The notes under the pieces are model-generated. The model was given only the letters and a program-made list of their open reading frames with translations. It was not told where the DNA came from and searched no databases. 64,000 bases of DNA, taken from an uncultured Lachnospiraceae bacterium (lineage in GTDB: Bacteria; Bacillota; Clostridia; Lachnospirales; Lachnospiraceae). The position numbers and the translations under genes were made by a program. This document shows, one piece after another, positions 9,062-17,079 of this stretch. The stretch spans positions 1 to 64,000 of the forward strand of contig CAJURH010000008.1 of NCBI GenBank assembly GCA_910588775.1, read 5' to 3'. Every line of letters begins with the position of its first letter. Position 1 is the stretch's first letter.

Positions 9062-10363
9062 CTACCTGTCCCCTATAATTTTCTGGACAAAATCCACATA
9101 CCCTTCCCGGGTGAATGCCGGCTGAAAATTCTCCATCGCCTGCCTGGCCTGCGCCGCCTGGTCTTTCAGCAGATAGTATACTGTCAGCGCCATCAGTTTG
9201 GCTGGAGCCACTACCGCCTTATCCCAGTCCGTAATGGCAAAATCCTCTCCGTGCAGACCGCCGCGAAAACCTGCGTATGTAAAATTCACCACAGGCATCA
9301 AGTGGGTCAAATCCCCCACATCCGTGCAGGCATTGTTAAAATCCCCCTGGGACACTTCCCGGAACGTATAGTCATTCAAACAACGGGCCGCCCTTTTTAA
9401 CGCCTCATCCGCTGGACGGTAACGCACAGGCAGATACCCTTGCAGTCTTTCCCGGTGAATCCGTCCCCCGAAGGCATAGGCCGCACCCTCAAAAGCTCTG
9501 GTCACTTTCTCCCGTGTGGCTTCAATGGTCTTCAAGCTTGCGGCGCGGACCTTGCTCTCCACCACAACCCGGTCTGGCACACAATTTAACGCGCCTCCGC
9601 CTTCCCGAATCAGCGTGTGCAGCCGTATATGGTCTTCCTCCCGAAAGGTTTCCCGCATGAGCCCGATCATATTATAAGCGCTGTTGGCGATGCTTAAGGC
9701 ATTCACCCCTTCCCAGGGCGCCACGGCGGCGTGAGCCGCTTTCCCCTCCACAGTAATCAACTCCGAGGAGAATCCATTGCAAGCCGGATTGCCCAGATAG
9801 AAATCCTCTTCCACCGGAACCATGTGCACGTGGGTGGTCAGCGCAATATCCGTCTGGTCAAATATGCCTAAACGAATCAGCTCGCCCTTTCCTGTGCCGG
9901 CAAATCCCACGCCTTTCGCTTCCAGCCATCTCCTCTTTTCGGCATCCACGTACTCTTCCGCAGGCGTGGCCAGAAAAGACACAGAGCCATCCAGACATTC
10001 CTGCACAGCCGGATCGCTTAAGGCCACCGCCGCTCCCAGCATCACCGCCAACTGCACGTGATGCCCGCAGGCATGGGCCACGCCCGTCTCCTTGTCCGCC
10101 ATAGGATGGCTGGGGCACAAAATGCCGTCCAGCTCGCCAATCACCGTCAGATGAGGACCATTGCTGACAGGCAAAACTGCCCGCACTCCGGTTCTTCCCA
10201 GCTCACTTTTGGTCTTAAGCCCCAACCCTTCCAGAAAATCTTTGACCTTAGACGCGGTTCGAAACTCACAAAAACCCGCCTCCGGGTGGCGATAAATATC
10301 CTCTGCGAAACCAATCAGATCCCTGCGGTAACGCTCCACAGATTCCATAATCCTTGTTTCCAT
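9062..10363 (-). CDS. M20 family metallo-amidohydrolase (AbgB/aminoacylase-like)
   Basis: A 433-residue cytoplasmic M20-type hydrolase. Metal ligands are visible in HACGHH (97-102) and the Glu-Glu pair of TPAEEYVD (136-137), with a C-terminal GGLHGEDFAI metal site. The middle segment is the dimerisation lid. Relatives split N-acyl amino acids, p-aminobenzoyl-glutamate or small peptides. It is the first gene of the pot operon, 19 bp before the second amidohydrolase. The start at 10363 has a weak GGATGG seven bases upstream. Two different amidases with one importer argues for scavenging of a conjugated amine or amino acid (inference). Confidence 0.82.
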   Translation of the reverse strand: METRIMESVERYRRDLIGFAEDIYRHPEAGFCEFRTASKVKDFLEGLGLKTKSELGRTGVRAVLPVSNGPHLTVIGELDGILCPSHPMADKETGVAHACGHHVQLAVMLGAAVALSDPAVQECLDGSVSFLATPAEEYVDAEKRRWLEAKGVGFAGTGKGELIRLGIFDQTDIALTTHVHMVPVEEDFYLGNPACNGFSSELITVEGKAAHAAVAPWEGVNALSIANSAYNMIGLMRETFREEDHIRLHTLIREGGGALNCVPDRVVVESKVRAASLKTIEATREKVTRAFEGAAYAFGGRIHRERLQGYLPVRYRPADEALKRAARCLNDYTFREVSQGDFNNACTDVGDLTHLMPVVNFTYAGFRGGLHGEDFAITDWDKAVVAPAKLMALTVYYLLKDQAAQARQAMENFQPAFTREGYVDFVQKIIGDR

Positions 10364-10405
10364 CTTCTATCCATCCGTCGCTTTTGTATTTTAGCCATAA
10401 TACCT

Positions 10406-10433
10406 ATCATACCATAAAAATCCTGTTTGGCAA
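10406..10433 (-). promoter_or_regulatory. Promoter of the amidohydrolase-pot-ptsI operon
   Basis: On the minus strand TTGCCA and TATGAT are separated by 16 nt, about 40-70 bp upstream of the first start codon. Both hexamers match the vegetative consensus at 5 of 6 positions. Confidence 0.6.
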
Positions 10434-10542
10434 ACAAAATTTTTTCCTGCAACGATTGGGAATATAATAGAAAAATCCCTTTCCCTGTGTTAAAATACTC
10501 TACAAAATACACTCTAATAATTCAAAATTTATAGGTGCGCAA

Positions 10543-11268
10543 ATGACAGGACTCGGAACCATAATAAATAGCGCCAGCATTCTTGCAGGCGGTCTTATCG
10601 GACATTTTACAGGAACATTCTTTAAAGATGAGCAACAAAAGGCTTTGAACACGGCCTGTGGCATAAGCGTTCTATTTATTGCTATCGCTGGCGCAATGGA
10701 AGGAATGCTAAAGATAGAAGGCAATCAACTTAGCAGCGGAAAATCTATGCTGGTTGTACTTTGCATTGCAGTTGGAACAATAATTGGAGAGCTTATTGGC
10801 ATAGAAAAAGGATTTGAACGCTTCGGTGAATGGTTGAAGGAAAAAACTGGCAATAGCGGCGATATTGGTTTTGTAAACGCTTTTGTAACAGCATCTTTAA
10901 CCGTTTGTATTGGCGCAATGGCGATTATCGGATCTATACAGGACGGAATCTCCAACGACTATTCCACTCTCGCGGTGAAATCTGTCTTGGATTTTATCAT
11001 TATCGCAGTCATGACTTCATCCATGGGCAAGGGCTGTGCCTTTTCCGCTATTCCTGTATTTATCTTTGAAGGATTTATAACCATATTTGCACAATTAATA
11101 TCCCCTATTATGACAGAAACGGCCATTTCATACATATCGTTAATTGGTTCTATCCTGATTTTCTGCGTGGGACTGAACCTGATTGGGAGCAGAAACATAC
11201 GTGTGGCAAATATGCTTCCATCCGTGTTACTGGCAGTTTTGGCGGCGTACTTGCCGTGGAACTTCTGA
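10543..11268 (+). CDS. DUF554 family membrane protein (YqgA-like)
   Basis: A 241-residue integral membrane protein of the DUF554/YqgA family. It opens MTGLGTIINSASILAGG, characteristic of that family, and has about seven hydrophobic segments with small-residue-rich helices. No enzymatic motif is visible; relatives are proposed transporters but have no established substrate. The start is preceded by AGGTG at 6 nt. It is divergent from the M20 operon and 30 bp ahead of the GNAT gene, so the two are probably co-transcribed. Confidence 0.85.
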   Translation: MTGLGTIINSASILAGGLIGHFTGTFFKDEQQKALNTACGISVLFIAIAGAMEGMLKIEGNQLSSGKSMLVVLCIAVGTIIGELIGIEKGFERFGEWLKEKTGNSGDIGFVNAFVTASLTVCIGAMAIIGSIQDGISNDYSTLAVKSVLDFIIIAVMTSSMGKGCAFSAIPVFIFEGFITIFAQLISPIMTETAISYISLIGSILIFCVGLNLIGSRNIRVANMLPSVLLAVLAAYLPWNF

Positions 11269-11298
11269 GAAATTTCAACTTGAAGGAGACATAAGAGC

Positions 11299-11814
11299 GT
11301 GAACCATATGGAGACTGAAAAGTATTTGCAAAACGCTACGATACGTCCAATCAGCGCATCCGATAATCCGTTTATTGGAGAAATTATAAAAAACAATTTG
11401 AAAAAATTCCATCTGGACATTCCCGGAACTGCTTATTTTGATCCAGAGTTAGATTGCCTCAGCGAATATTACAATGCCTCTCCTGGTAAAAGGGCCTACT
11501 TTATCGCAGTAGACGGCCATGACGTAATAATTGGCGGAGTCGGAGTTGCGGAATTTACCACATTTAACAACTGCGCAGAAATACAGAAGCTGTACCTCAC
11601 AGACGTCGCCCAAGGAAAAGGCATGGGAAAAAGACTCATGCAGACAGCCGAAAACTTTGCCAGAAAAGCCGGCTATCGGCTTCTATACCTGGAAACGCAT
11701 ACGAATCTGGAAAAAGCTATCCGGTTGTATGAAAAAATCGGTTTCTACAAGATTGATAAACCTAAATCCGCGCTCCACAGCGCAATGAACCGATTTTATG
11801 TAAAAGAACTTTAG
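11299..11814 (+). CDS. GNAT family N-acetyltransferase
   Basis: A 171-residue acetyl-CoA-dependent N-acetyltransferase. The acetyl-CoA loop is visible as VAQGKGMGKRLMQ near residue 107 (Q/RxxGxG/A), followed by helix alpha3, LYLETH and the conserved AIRLYEKIGFYK near the C-terminus. I take GTG 11299 as start because AAGGAG lies 10 nt upstream; the ATG three codons later is too far from it. The substrate is not predictable. A strong bidirectional terminator follows. Confidence 0.85.
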   Translation: MNHMETEKYLQNATIRPISASDNPFIGEIIKNNLKKFHLDIPGTAYFDPELDCLSEYYNASPGKRAYFIAVDGHDVIIGGVGVAEFTTFNNCAEIQKLYLTDVAQGKGMGKRLMQTAENFARKAGYRLLYLETHTNLEKAIRLYEKIGFYKIDKPKSALHSAMNRFYVKEL

Positions 11815-11836
11815 ACTCCCATAATTATAGTAAAAT

Positions 11837-11874
11837 AGCAGCCATCGCTTTCACCGCGACGGCTGCTGTTTTTT
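11837..11874. terminator. Bidirectional intrinsic terminator between GNAT gene and rnfB
   Basis: The arms AGCAGCC (11837-11843) and GGCTGCT (11861-11867), extended inward by TCGC/GCGA, form a long GC stem. TTTTTT follows on the plus strand; ATTTTACT follows on the minus strand, so it can stop both convergent transcripts. Confidence 0.85.
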
Positions 11875-11904
11875 GTTAATCACAGGTAATCCAATACCCA
11901 TTAC

Positions 11905-12687
11905 TTAGAGGATTACATTGCGCGGACAAGCCTCTTTACACTCACCACAGTTGGTACACTTGTCATAATCAATATGCGCCACGAAATCCGTAACCTTGAT
12001 AGCGTCATGGGTACAGGTCTTCTCGCACTTCTTACATCCGATACATCCGATGTCACAGCTAGCCGTAACCGCTTTTCCTTTTGCATGGGAACTGCAGTTT
12101 ACAAATGTCTTCTGATCGTACGGAACCAGTTCAATCAGCTGTTTCGGACACTTAGCGATACATTTGCCGCAAGCTTTACAAGCCTCTTTATCCACCACGG
12201 CAATGCCATCGATAATATGTATGGCGTCAAACGGACAAGCCTTTACGCAAGAGCCAAATCCCAGACAGCCATAATCGCACTTCTTCGCTCCACCAGAGGG
12301 AACGAATGCCATCATCTCACAGTCCTGAACGCCTGTGTATTCATAATTGTCTTTGGCAATCTCACAATTTCCACCACATTTTACAAAGGCCACTTGGCGC
12401 ACGCTCTCGCCCACTTCCTGGCCCATGATGGCGGCAATCTCGTTTGCCGCAGCCTCGCCGCCTACCGGACAGGCATTTACTGGAGCCTCGCCTTTTGCAA
12501 TGGCCGCCGCCAAACCGTCACATCCGGGGAAACCGCATCCACCGCAGTTGTTTCCCGGCAAAGCTTCACGTACAGCCACTTCTTTCTCATCTACTTCCAC
12601 GGCGAACTTGATACCGGCAATCCCCAGGAATACACCGATGAAGAGTCCGGTTCCGCCTACTACTAAAGCCGCTATTATAAATCCCAT
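11905..12687 (-). CDS. rnfB: Rnf complex subunit RnfB (polyferredoxin)
   Basis: Electron-entry iron-sulphur subunit of the ferredoxin:NAD+ oxidoreductase Rnf. It has an N-terminal membrane helix (residues 2-25), then the NCGGCGFPGCDG cluster-binding domain, and several ferredoxin-type motifs (CLGFGSCVKACP, CKACGKCIAKCP, CIGCKKCEKTC, CTNCGECKEACP). At 260 residues it is of the clostridial type. Last gene of rnfCDGEAB, 12 bp after rnfA. Expected role: oxidise ferredoxin and pass electrons through the membrane to NAD+, coupled to Na+ or H+ export. Confidence 0.96.
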   Translation of the reverse strand: MGFIIAALVVGGTGLFIGVFLGIAGIKFAVEVDEKEVAVREALPGNNCGGCGFPGCDGLAAAIAKGEAPVNACPVGGEAAANEIAAIMGQEVGESVRQVAFVKCGGNCEIAKDNYEYTGVQDCEMMAFVPSGGAKKCDYGCLGFGSCVKACPFDAIHIIDGIAVVDKEACKACGKCIAKCPKQLIELVPYDQKTFVNCSSHAKGKAVTASCDIGCIGCKKCEKTCTHDAIKVTDFVAHIDYDKCTNCGECKEACPRNVIL

Positions 12688-12699
12688 CTCGCCGCCTCC

Positions 12700-13275
12700 T
12701 TATATCATTCCTGAGAATCCGAAAAATGCGATTGCCATCAGACAAGCTGTCAGCAACACATGGGGGAATCCCTGAAATGCTTTTGGTATGTCGTTAGTTT
12801 CCATTTTTTCCCGCAGTCCGGCCAGGATTACGATAGCAATACCAAAGCCGATGGCTGTCGCCAGACCGTTGATGGTACTGCTCAAAATACCGTATTCTTT
12901 CTGCACGTTCGTGAGCGCCACACCCAATACCGCACAGTTGGTGGTGATCAGAGGCAGGTACACGCCCAAGCTCTGATACAGAGACGGCATAGCCTTCTTC
13001 AGGAACATTTCCACAAACTGCACCAGGGCAGCGATGACCAGAATAAACACGATGGTCTGCAGATAGGTAACGTTAATGGGCACCAGGATGAATTTATAAA
13101 TCAAACTGGCCACGAAAGAGGACAGCGTGATAACGAAGACAACCGCCGCGCTCATGCCTGTCGCCGTATCGATCTTCTTGGAAACACCGAAGAACGGACA
13201 CAGACCCAAGAACTGGCTCAGCACGACATTGTTCACCATGGCAGAGCCGATGGCTATGATAAATAATTCTTTCAT
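12700..13275 (-). CDS. rnfA: Rnf complex membrane subunit RnfA
   Basis: A 191-residue, six-helix membrane subunit related to NqrE. Hydrophobic helices with internal quasi-symmetry (NNVVLSQFLGLCPF near the N-terminus; TTNCAVLG in mid-protein) carry the Cys residues that in the family hold an intramembrane iron-sulphur site with RnfE. It begins 2 bp after the rnfE stop. Confidence 0.95.
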   Translation of the reverse strand: MKELFIIAIGSAMVNNVVLSQFLGLCPFFGVSKKIDTATGMSAAVVFVITLSSFVASLIYKFILVPINVTYLQTIVFILVIAALVQFVEMFLKKAMPSLYQSLGVYLPLITTNCAVLGVALTNVQKEYGILSSTINGLATAIGFGIAIVILAGLREKMETNDIPKAFQGFPHVLLTACLMAIAFFGFSGMI

Positions 13276-13277
13276 GA

Positions 13278-13970
13278 TTATTTTCCGCTCCTTCCTTTAC
13301 ACATAATGTTTCCGCAGCTTGAGCAGCCTTCTCCGCAGCTAGGATTACTGGGATCGATGCCCCTCTTAGCGGCTCCAACCTTGAATTTGTTCTGGAAGGC
13401 AGCCATAAATGCCAGCACCAGGAAAGCGCCAGGAGCCAGAATGAAGATGGACACAGGCTCGTATCCGATTCCGCCCAGGATATTCACGTTGAATAAGGTT
13501 CCAGCGCCGATGAACTCACGGATCAGACCTAAAATTGTGATGGACAAGGTGAAACCAAGGCCCATACCGATGCCGTCGAAGACGGACGGTATAACTTTAT
13601 TCTTGGATGCGTAGGATTCCGCACGGCCCAGGATGATACAGTTTACCACGATCAGAGGGATATAGATACCCAGGGCAGCGTTCAGGCTAGGGATAAAGCC
13701 TTCCAGCAGGAACTGTACAATCGTAACGAAGGAAGCCACCACTACGATGAAAGCCGGCACACGCACTTTATCCGGGATCACTTTACGCAACATGGAAATC
13801 AGCATGTTAGACGCGGTTAAGATAACCGTGGTCGTCAGGCCCATGCCTATGCCATTGATGCCGGATGTGGTAACTGCAAGAGTTGGACACATACCCAGCA
13901 TCAAGCTGAATGTGGGGTTCTCCGCAATAATACCATTATATAACCGTTCAGCAGGAGTATTTTTCTGCAT
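13278..13970 (-). CDS. rnfE: Rnf complex membrane subunit RnfE
   Basis: A 230-residue membrane subunit homologous to NqrD and partner of RnfA. The helices include NPTFSLMLGMCPTLAVTT and VNCIILGRAE with the conserved Cys. The C-terminus carries an extra Cys-rich tail (SCGEGCSSCGNIMC), seen in clostridial RnfE but absent from shorter homologues; it may bind a metal or be a disordered extension. Tightly spaced between rnfG (2 bp) and rnfA (2 bp). Confidence 0.95.
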   Translation of the reverse strand: MQKNTPAERLYNGIIAENPTFSLMLGMCPTLAVTTSGINGIGMGLTTTVILTASNMLISMLRKVIPDKVRVPAFIVVVASFVTIVQFLLEGFIPSLNAALGIYIPLIVVNCIILGRAESYASKNKVIPSVFDGIGMGLGFTLSITILGLIREFIGAGTLFNVNILGGIGYEPVSIFILAPGAFLVLAFMAAFQNKFKVGAAKRGIDPSNPSCGEGCSSCGNIMCKGRSGK

Positions 13971-13972
13971 GA

Positions 13973-14581
13973 TTAATTTCCCCCTTTCTCATAGGTAAAT
14001 GCGCAAAGACCAGCATTTACCCCGTTCACCATCGCATTGGTGGTGATGGTGGCGCCGCTTATGGCGTCAATCTGGCCGTCCTCGGTGGCGCCATTCTTCG
14101 TATACTCGAATTTCTCCACATTTTTCTCTGCAAACTGGGCTTTGAATTCGTCCGTATCCGCTTTCATGCCAAGACCGGCGGTTTCAGCGATGGACAAGAT
14201 GGAGATGCCATTCACTGTGTTGTCTTCCTTCACGCCCATAGCGAACTGGATGTCGCCGCCATAACCTTCCGAAGTGGTTACAGTAAAGGCATAGCCGATG
14301 GGGCTGCCGCTGGCATCCTTGGCCTGCACTACTTCATCAATATTCTGGGACGGATAGCCGCTCTCATCCAGGAACGCTTCGATTTCTGGATCTTCTTCCG
14401 CCACAATCGTCTCAAAACTGTCTGCGTCTGCAAATACAGCCTTATATGCTTCATCTTTTGCCAACTGCCGCTGCTGGGCAATGGGCTCTGCCGTAATTCC
14501 CTGCACGCCGCCTAAAGCCAGCCCGGCAATCAGGGTAATCAAAGTGATAGCGATGGTATCTTTTACAATGGTGTTTTTCAT
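13973..14581 (-). CDS. rnfG: Rnf complex subunit RnfG (covalent flavoprotein)
   Basis: A 202-residue subunit with one N-terminal membrane anchor (about residues 8-28) and an extracytoplasmic FMN-binding domain. The flavinylation site is visible as DAISGATITT near residue 175, where the second Thr position of SGATxT is covalently linked to FMN by ApbE in the family. No apbE gene lies in this window. Overlaps rnfD by 4 bp. Confidence 0.95.
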   Translation of the reverse strand: MKNTIVKDTIAITLITLIAGLALGGVQGITAEPIAQQRQLAKDEAYKAVFADADSFETIVAEEDPEIEAFLDESGYPSQNIDEVVQAKDASGSPIGYAFTVTTSEGYGGDIQFAMGVKEDNTVNGISILSIAETAGLGMKADTDEFKAQFAEKNVEKFEYTKNGATEDGQIDAISGATITTNAMVNGVNAGLCAFTYEKGGN

Positions 14582-15546
14582 GCCTTCTGCCCTCCTTTTC
14601 CCAATGCTGTGGGGATGGTTACGCGCTCGATCAGCGGAATCAACAGGTTACAGAAAATAATCGCATAGGATACGCCCTCTGCGGAACCGCCGAAGATACG
14701 GAACACTGCGGTCACAATACCTAAGATACAGCCGTAAACAAGCTGGCCTTTCTTGGTGATTGGCGTGGTTACATAGTCAGTGGCCATAAACCATGCTCCC
14801 AGCATCAAACCGCCACCGCACAAATGCGCCGCCACGTAATTTATGTCAAAACCGCCTGTTGCCGCAGAATAGATCGCTACAAAAACAGTAAAGCTTCCTA
14901 TGTAAGTAAGGGGAATCCGCAAATCAATGACCTTCATAAACAGAAGGAAGGCCGCGCCAATCAAAATGGCAATTACGGAAGTCTCGCCAATGGTACCCTG
15001 GATGTTACCTACGAACATGCTCATCACGTCTACGCTTTCACCAGCTTTTAAGTTCGCAAGAGGAGTGGCCGCCGTCACAGCGTCTACCACAACTTTGCTG
15101 GATGCGCCAGCGGGAAGCGAAAAGTCTGTCATCTTTCCTGCAAAAGAAATCATCAGGAAACATCTACCTGCCAGCGCCGGGTTCATGAAGTTCTGGCCCA
15201 AGCCGCCGAAGAGCTGTTTTACAACCAGGATGGCGAAAACGCTGCCCAGCGCCGGAATCCATAGAGCGATTGCCGGAGGCATGTTAAGGGCCAGCAAAAT
15301 ACCGGTAACCACCGCACTGTAGTCACCCACGGTCTGGGTTTTCTTCATTCCTTTGTTGTATAACCACTCCGTTGCCACAGCGGCAACTACGGATATAATA
15401 ATAATCAATAATGCATGCAGCCCGAAGTTGATAACGCCGAATATGCTGGCTGGCAGCAGGGCAATGACTACCATCAGCATCAGATTGCTTGTGTTCACCT
15501 TAGACTTGACATGAGGTGAAGATGATACGTTTAACAAATCACTCAT
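14578..15546 (-). CDS. rnfD: Rnf complex membrane subunit RnfD
   Basis: A 322-residue polytopic membrane subunit related to NqrB. About nine hydrophobic segments are visible and the protein starts with a short soluble segment (VSSSPHVKSK). GTIGETS near residue 187 fits the region that carries covalent FMN in RnfD. It follows rnfC by 15 bp and overlaps rnfG, consistent with ordered assembly. Confidence 0.94.
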   Translation of the reverse strand: MSDLLNVSSSPHVKSKVNTSNLMLMVVIALLPASIFGVINFGLHALLIIIISVVAAVATEWLYNKGMKKTQTVGDYSAVVTGILLALNMPPAIALWIPALGSVFAILVVKQLFGGLGQNFMNPALAGRCFLMISFAGKMTDFSLPAGASSKVVVDAVTAATPLANLKAGESVDVMSMFVGNIQGTIGETSVIAILIGAAFLLFMKVIDLRIPLTYIGSFTVFVAIYSAATGGFDINYVAAHLCGGGLMLGAWFMATDYVTTPITKKGQLVYGCILGIVTAVFRIFGGSAEGVSYAIIFCNLLIPLIERVTIPTALGKGGQKA

Positions 15547-15561
15547 TTTTCTTATCCTCCT

Positions 15562-16884
15562 CTACCCATTCTTTTTCCGATTATTTAAGACCATCATACG
15601 CATGGACTTGATGGACTGAGTCAAGTGCCGTTTGGCTGGACAGGTGAAACTGCAGCATCCGCAGGCTACGCACTCCATGCCTTCCCATTTCACGAAAGCC
15701 TCTTCATTCTGATGATCCGCATATGTAGCCAGTCTGGAAGGCACCAGACGAGCCGGACAAACCGTTACGCATCTTCCACAGTTGATACATGCTGTTTCGG
15801 CAGATGCAGATACCTCGTCTTTTGTCAGGCATAAAAGCGCAGAGGAACTCTTGGTCACTGGCGCCTGCATGGAATACAGACTCTGTCCCATCATCGGCCC
15901 GCCGGATATGATTTTCGCCGGTTCCTGTTTGAACCCGCCGGCTTCTTCAACCAATTCCTCGTAAATCATTCCAGTGCAAACCGCAAAGTTCTGCGGACTC
16001 GCAATGGCGTCCCCTGTAACTGTAACCACTTTGTGAATCAATGGCCTTCCCAAAACCACTGCCTTATAGACAGCCACTGCCGTATCAGAGTTATCCACCA
16101 CACATCCAGCGTCTGCAGGCAGCATGCCGGAATTCACTTCCCGTCCAGTAGTGGCGTAGATCAGAGAACGTTCTGCACCCTGGGGGTATTTTGTCTGCAA
16201 AGCTTTCACTTCGATTCTAGGCTCATTCTTCACCAGTTCTTCCATCTTCTTAATGCAGTCGGGCTTATTATCTTCGATGCAGATAAATCCTTTCGCATGG
16301 TCGAACAGATACAAGATTGTTTTCAGTCCGGCAACCACCAGCTGCGGCTCTTCCATCATTCTTCGGTAATCCGAAGTCAGATATGGCTCGCACTCTGCGC
16401 CGTTGATCAACACATATTCAATTTTATCCGGTTCCTTCGGTGACAGCTTCACATGGGTGGGGAATCCTGCACCGCCCATACCCACCACGCCGGCTTCCTG
16501 GATACGCTTAATCACTTCTTCTTTTGTCAGGTCTTCTACCTTTTCTACGCTGGAAAATTCCACTTCTTCATACTTCTGGTCATTTTCCACAACAATGGCC
16601 GGTACCATTGCGCCGGTCACCGTTAAATGTGGCTCAATCGCCTTCACAGTTCCGGATACCGATGCGTGAACCGGTGCGGATACAAAGCCGCCTGGCTCTG
16701 CGATTTTCTGCCCAACCAGCACCCGGTCCCCTTTTGCCACTAATGGTTTGGCGGGGGCTCCAATATGCTGGGATAACAGATAGACTAAATCTCCCTTGGG
16801 CGAAACTGACTTGATTGGCTTGTCCTTAGATAAGTCTTTTCCATCATAAGGATGAACACCACCTTTAAATGTCAAAAGTCCCAT
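15562..16884 (-). CDS. rnfC: Rnf complex subunit RnfC (NADH/FMN and Fe-S)
   Basis: The peripheral 440-residue subunit that reduces NAD+. The NADH/FMN-binding part contains GMGGAGFPTHVK and NGAECEPYLTSDYR; two [4Fe-4S] motifs follow (CINCGRCVTVCP and CVACGCCSFTCP). The start is ATG 16884, with AGGAGG eight bases upstream and the family N-terminus GLLTFKGGVHP; an in-frame ATG at 16950 lies inside an inverted repeat and is rejected. First gene of the operon. Confidence 0.96.
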   Translation of the reverse strand: MGLLTFKGGVHPYDGKDLSKDKPIKSVSPKGDLVYLLSQHIGAPAKPLVAKGDRVLVGQKIAEPGGFVSAPVHASVSGTVKAIEPHLTVTGAMVPAIVVENDQKYEEVEFSSVEKVEDLTKEEVIKRIQEAGVVGMGGAGFPTHVKLSPKEPDKIEYVLINGAECEPYLTSDYRRMMEEPQLVVAGLKTILYLFDHAKGFICIEDNKPDCIKKMEELVKNEPRIEVKALQTKYPQGAERSLIYATTGREVNSGMLPADAGCVVDNSDTAVAVYKAVVLGRPLIHKVVTVTGDAIASPQNFAVCTGMIYEELVEEAGGFKQEPAKIISGGPMMGQSLYSMQAPVTKSSSALLCLTKDEVSASAETACINCGRCVTVCPARLVPSRLATYADHQNEEAFVKWEGMECVACGCCSFTCPAKRHLTQSIKSMRMMVLNNRKKNG

Positions 16885-16911
16885 TGTTACTCCTCCTTCT
16901 CTTGCCTTACT

Positions 16912-16972
16912 GGGCGTGCTTGAAAAATCATTCATGCCTCCCCATGACATAAATCATTTTTCAAACACGCCC
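16912..16972. repeat. Short inverted repeat, compact member of a dispersed repeat family
   Basis: Two arms of 22 bp (16912-16933 and 16951-16972) are inverted copies matching at about 19 positions, with a 17-nt loop. The outer part reads GGGCGTGTTTGAAAA on the minus strand, sharing the core GTGTTTGAAAA with the sites at 32243 and 34162. It sits in the rnf leader just upstream of the rnfC ribosome site, so rnf mRNA probably folds it into a long hairpin. Confidence 0.75.
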
Positions 16973-17079
16973 TAGCCTCACTCCTATAACTATACTAAAA
17001 AATAAGAAAAAAATCACTATATTTTTTTTATTTTTTGCTATATAATTTAAAAAAATTTTATAAAAGGAGCAATTTCCCC

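Noticed and set aside
16885..16950. Extended RnfC N-terminus from ATG 16950
   Set aside because: It reads through the inverted repeat; ATG 16884 has a strong ribosome site and the family N-terminus.
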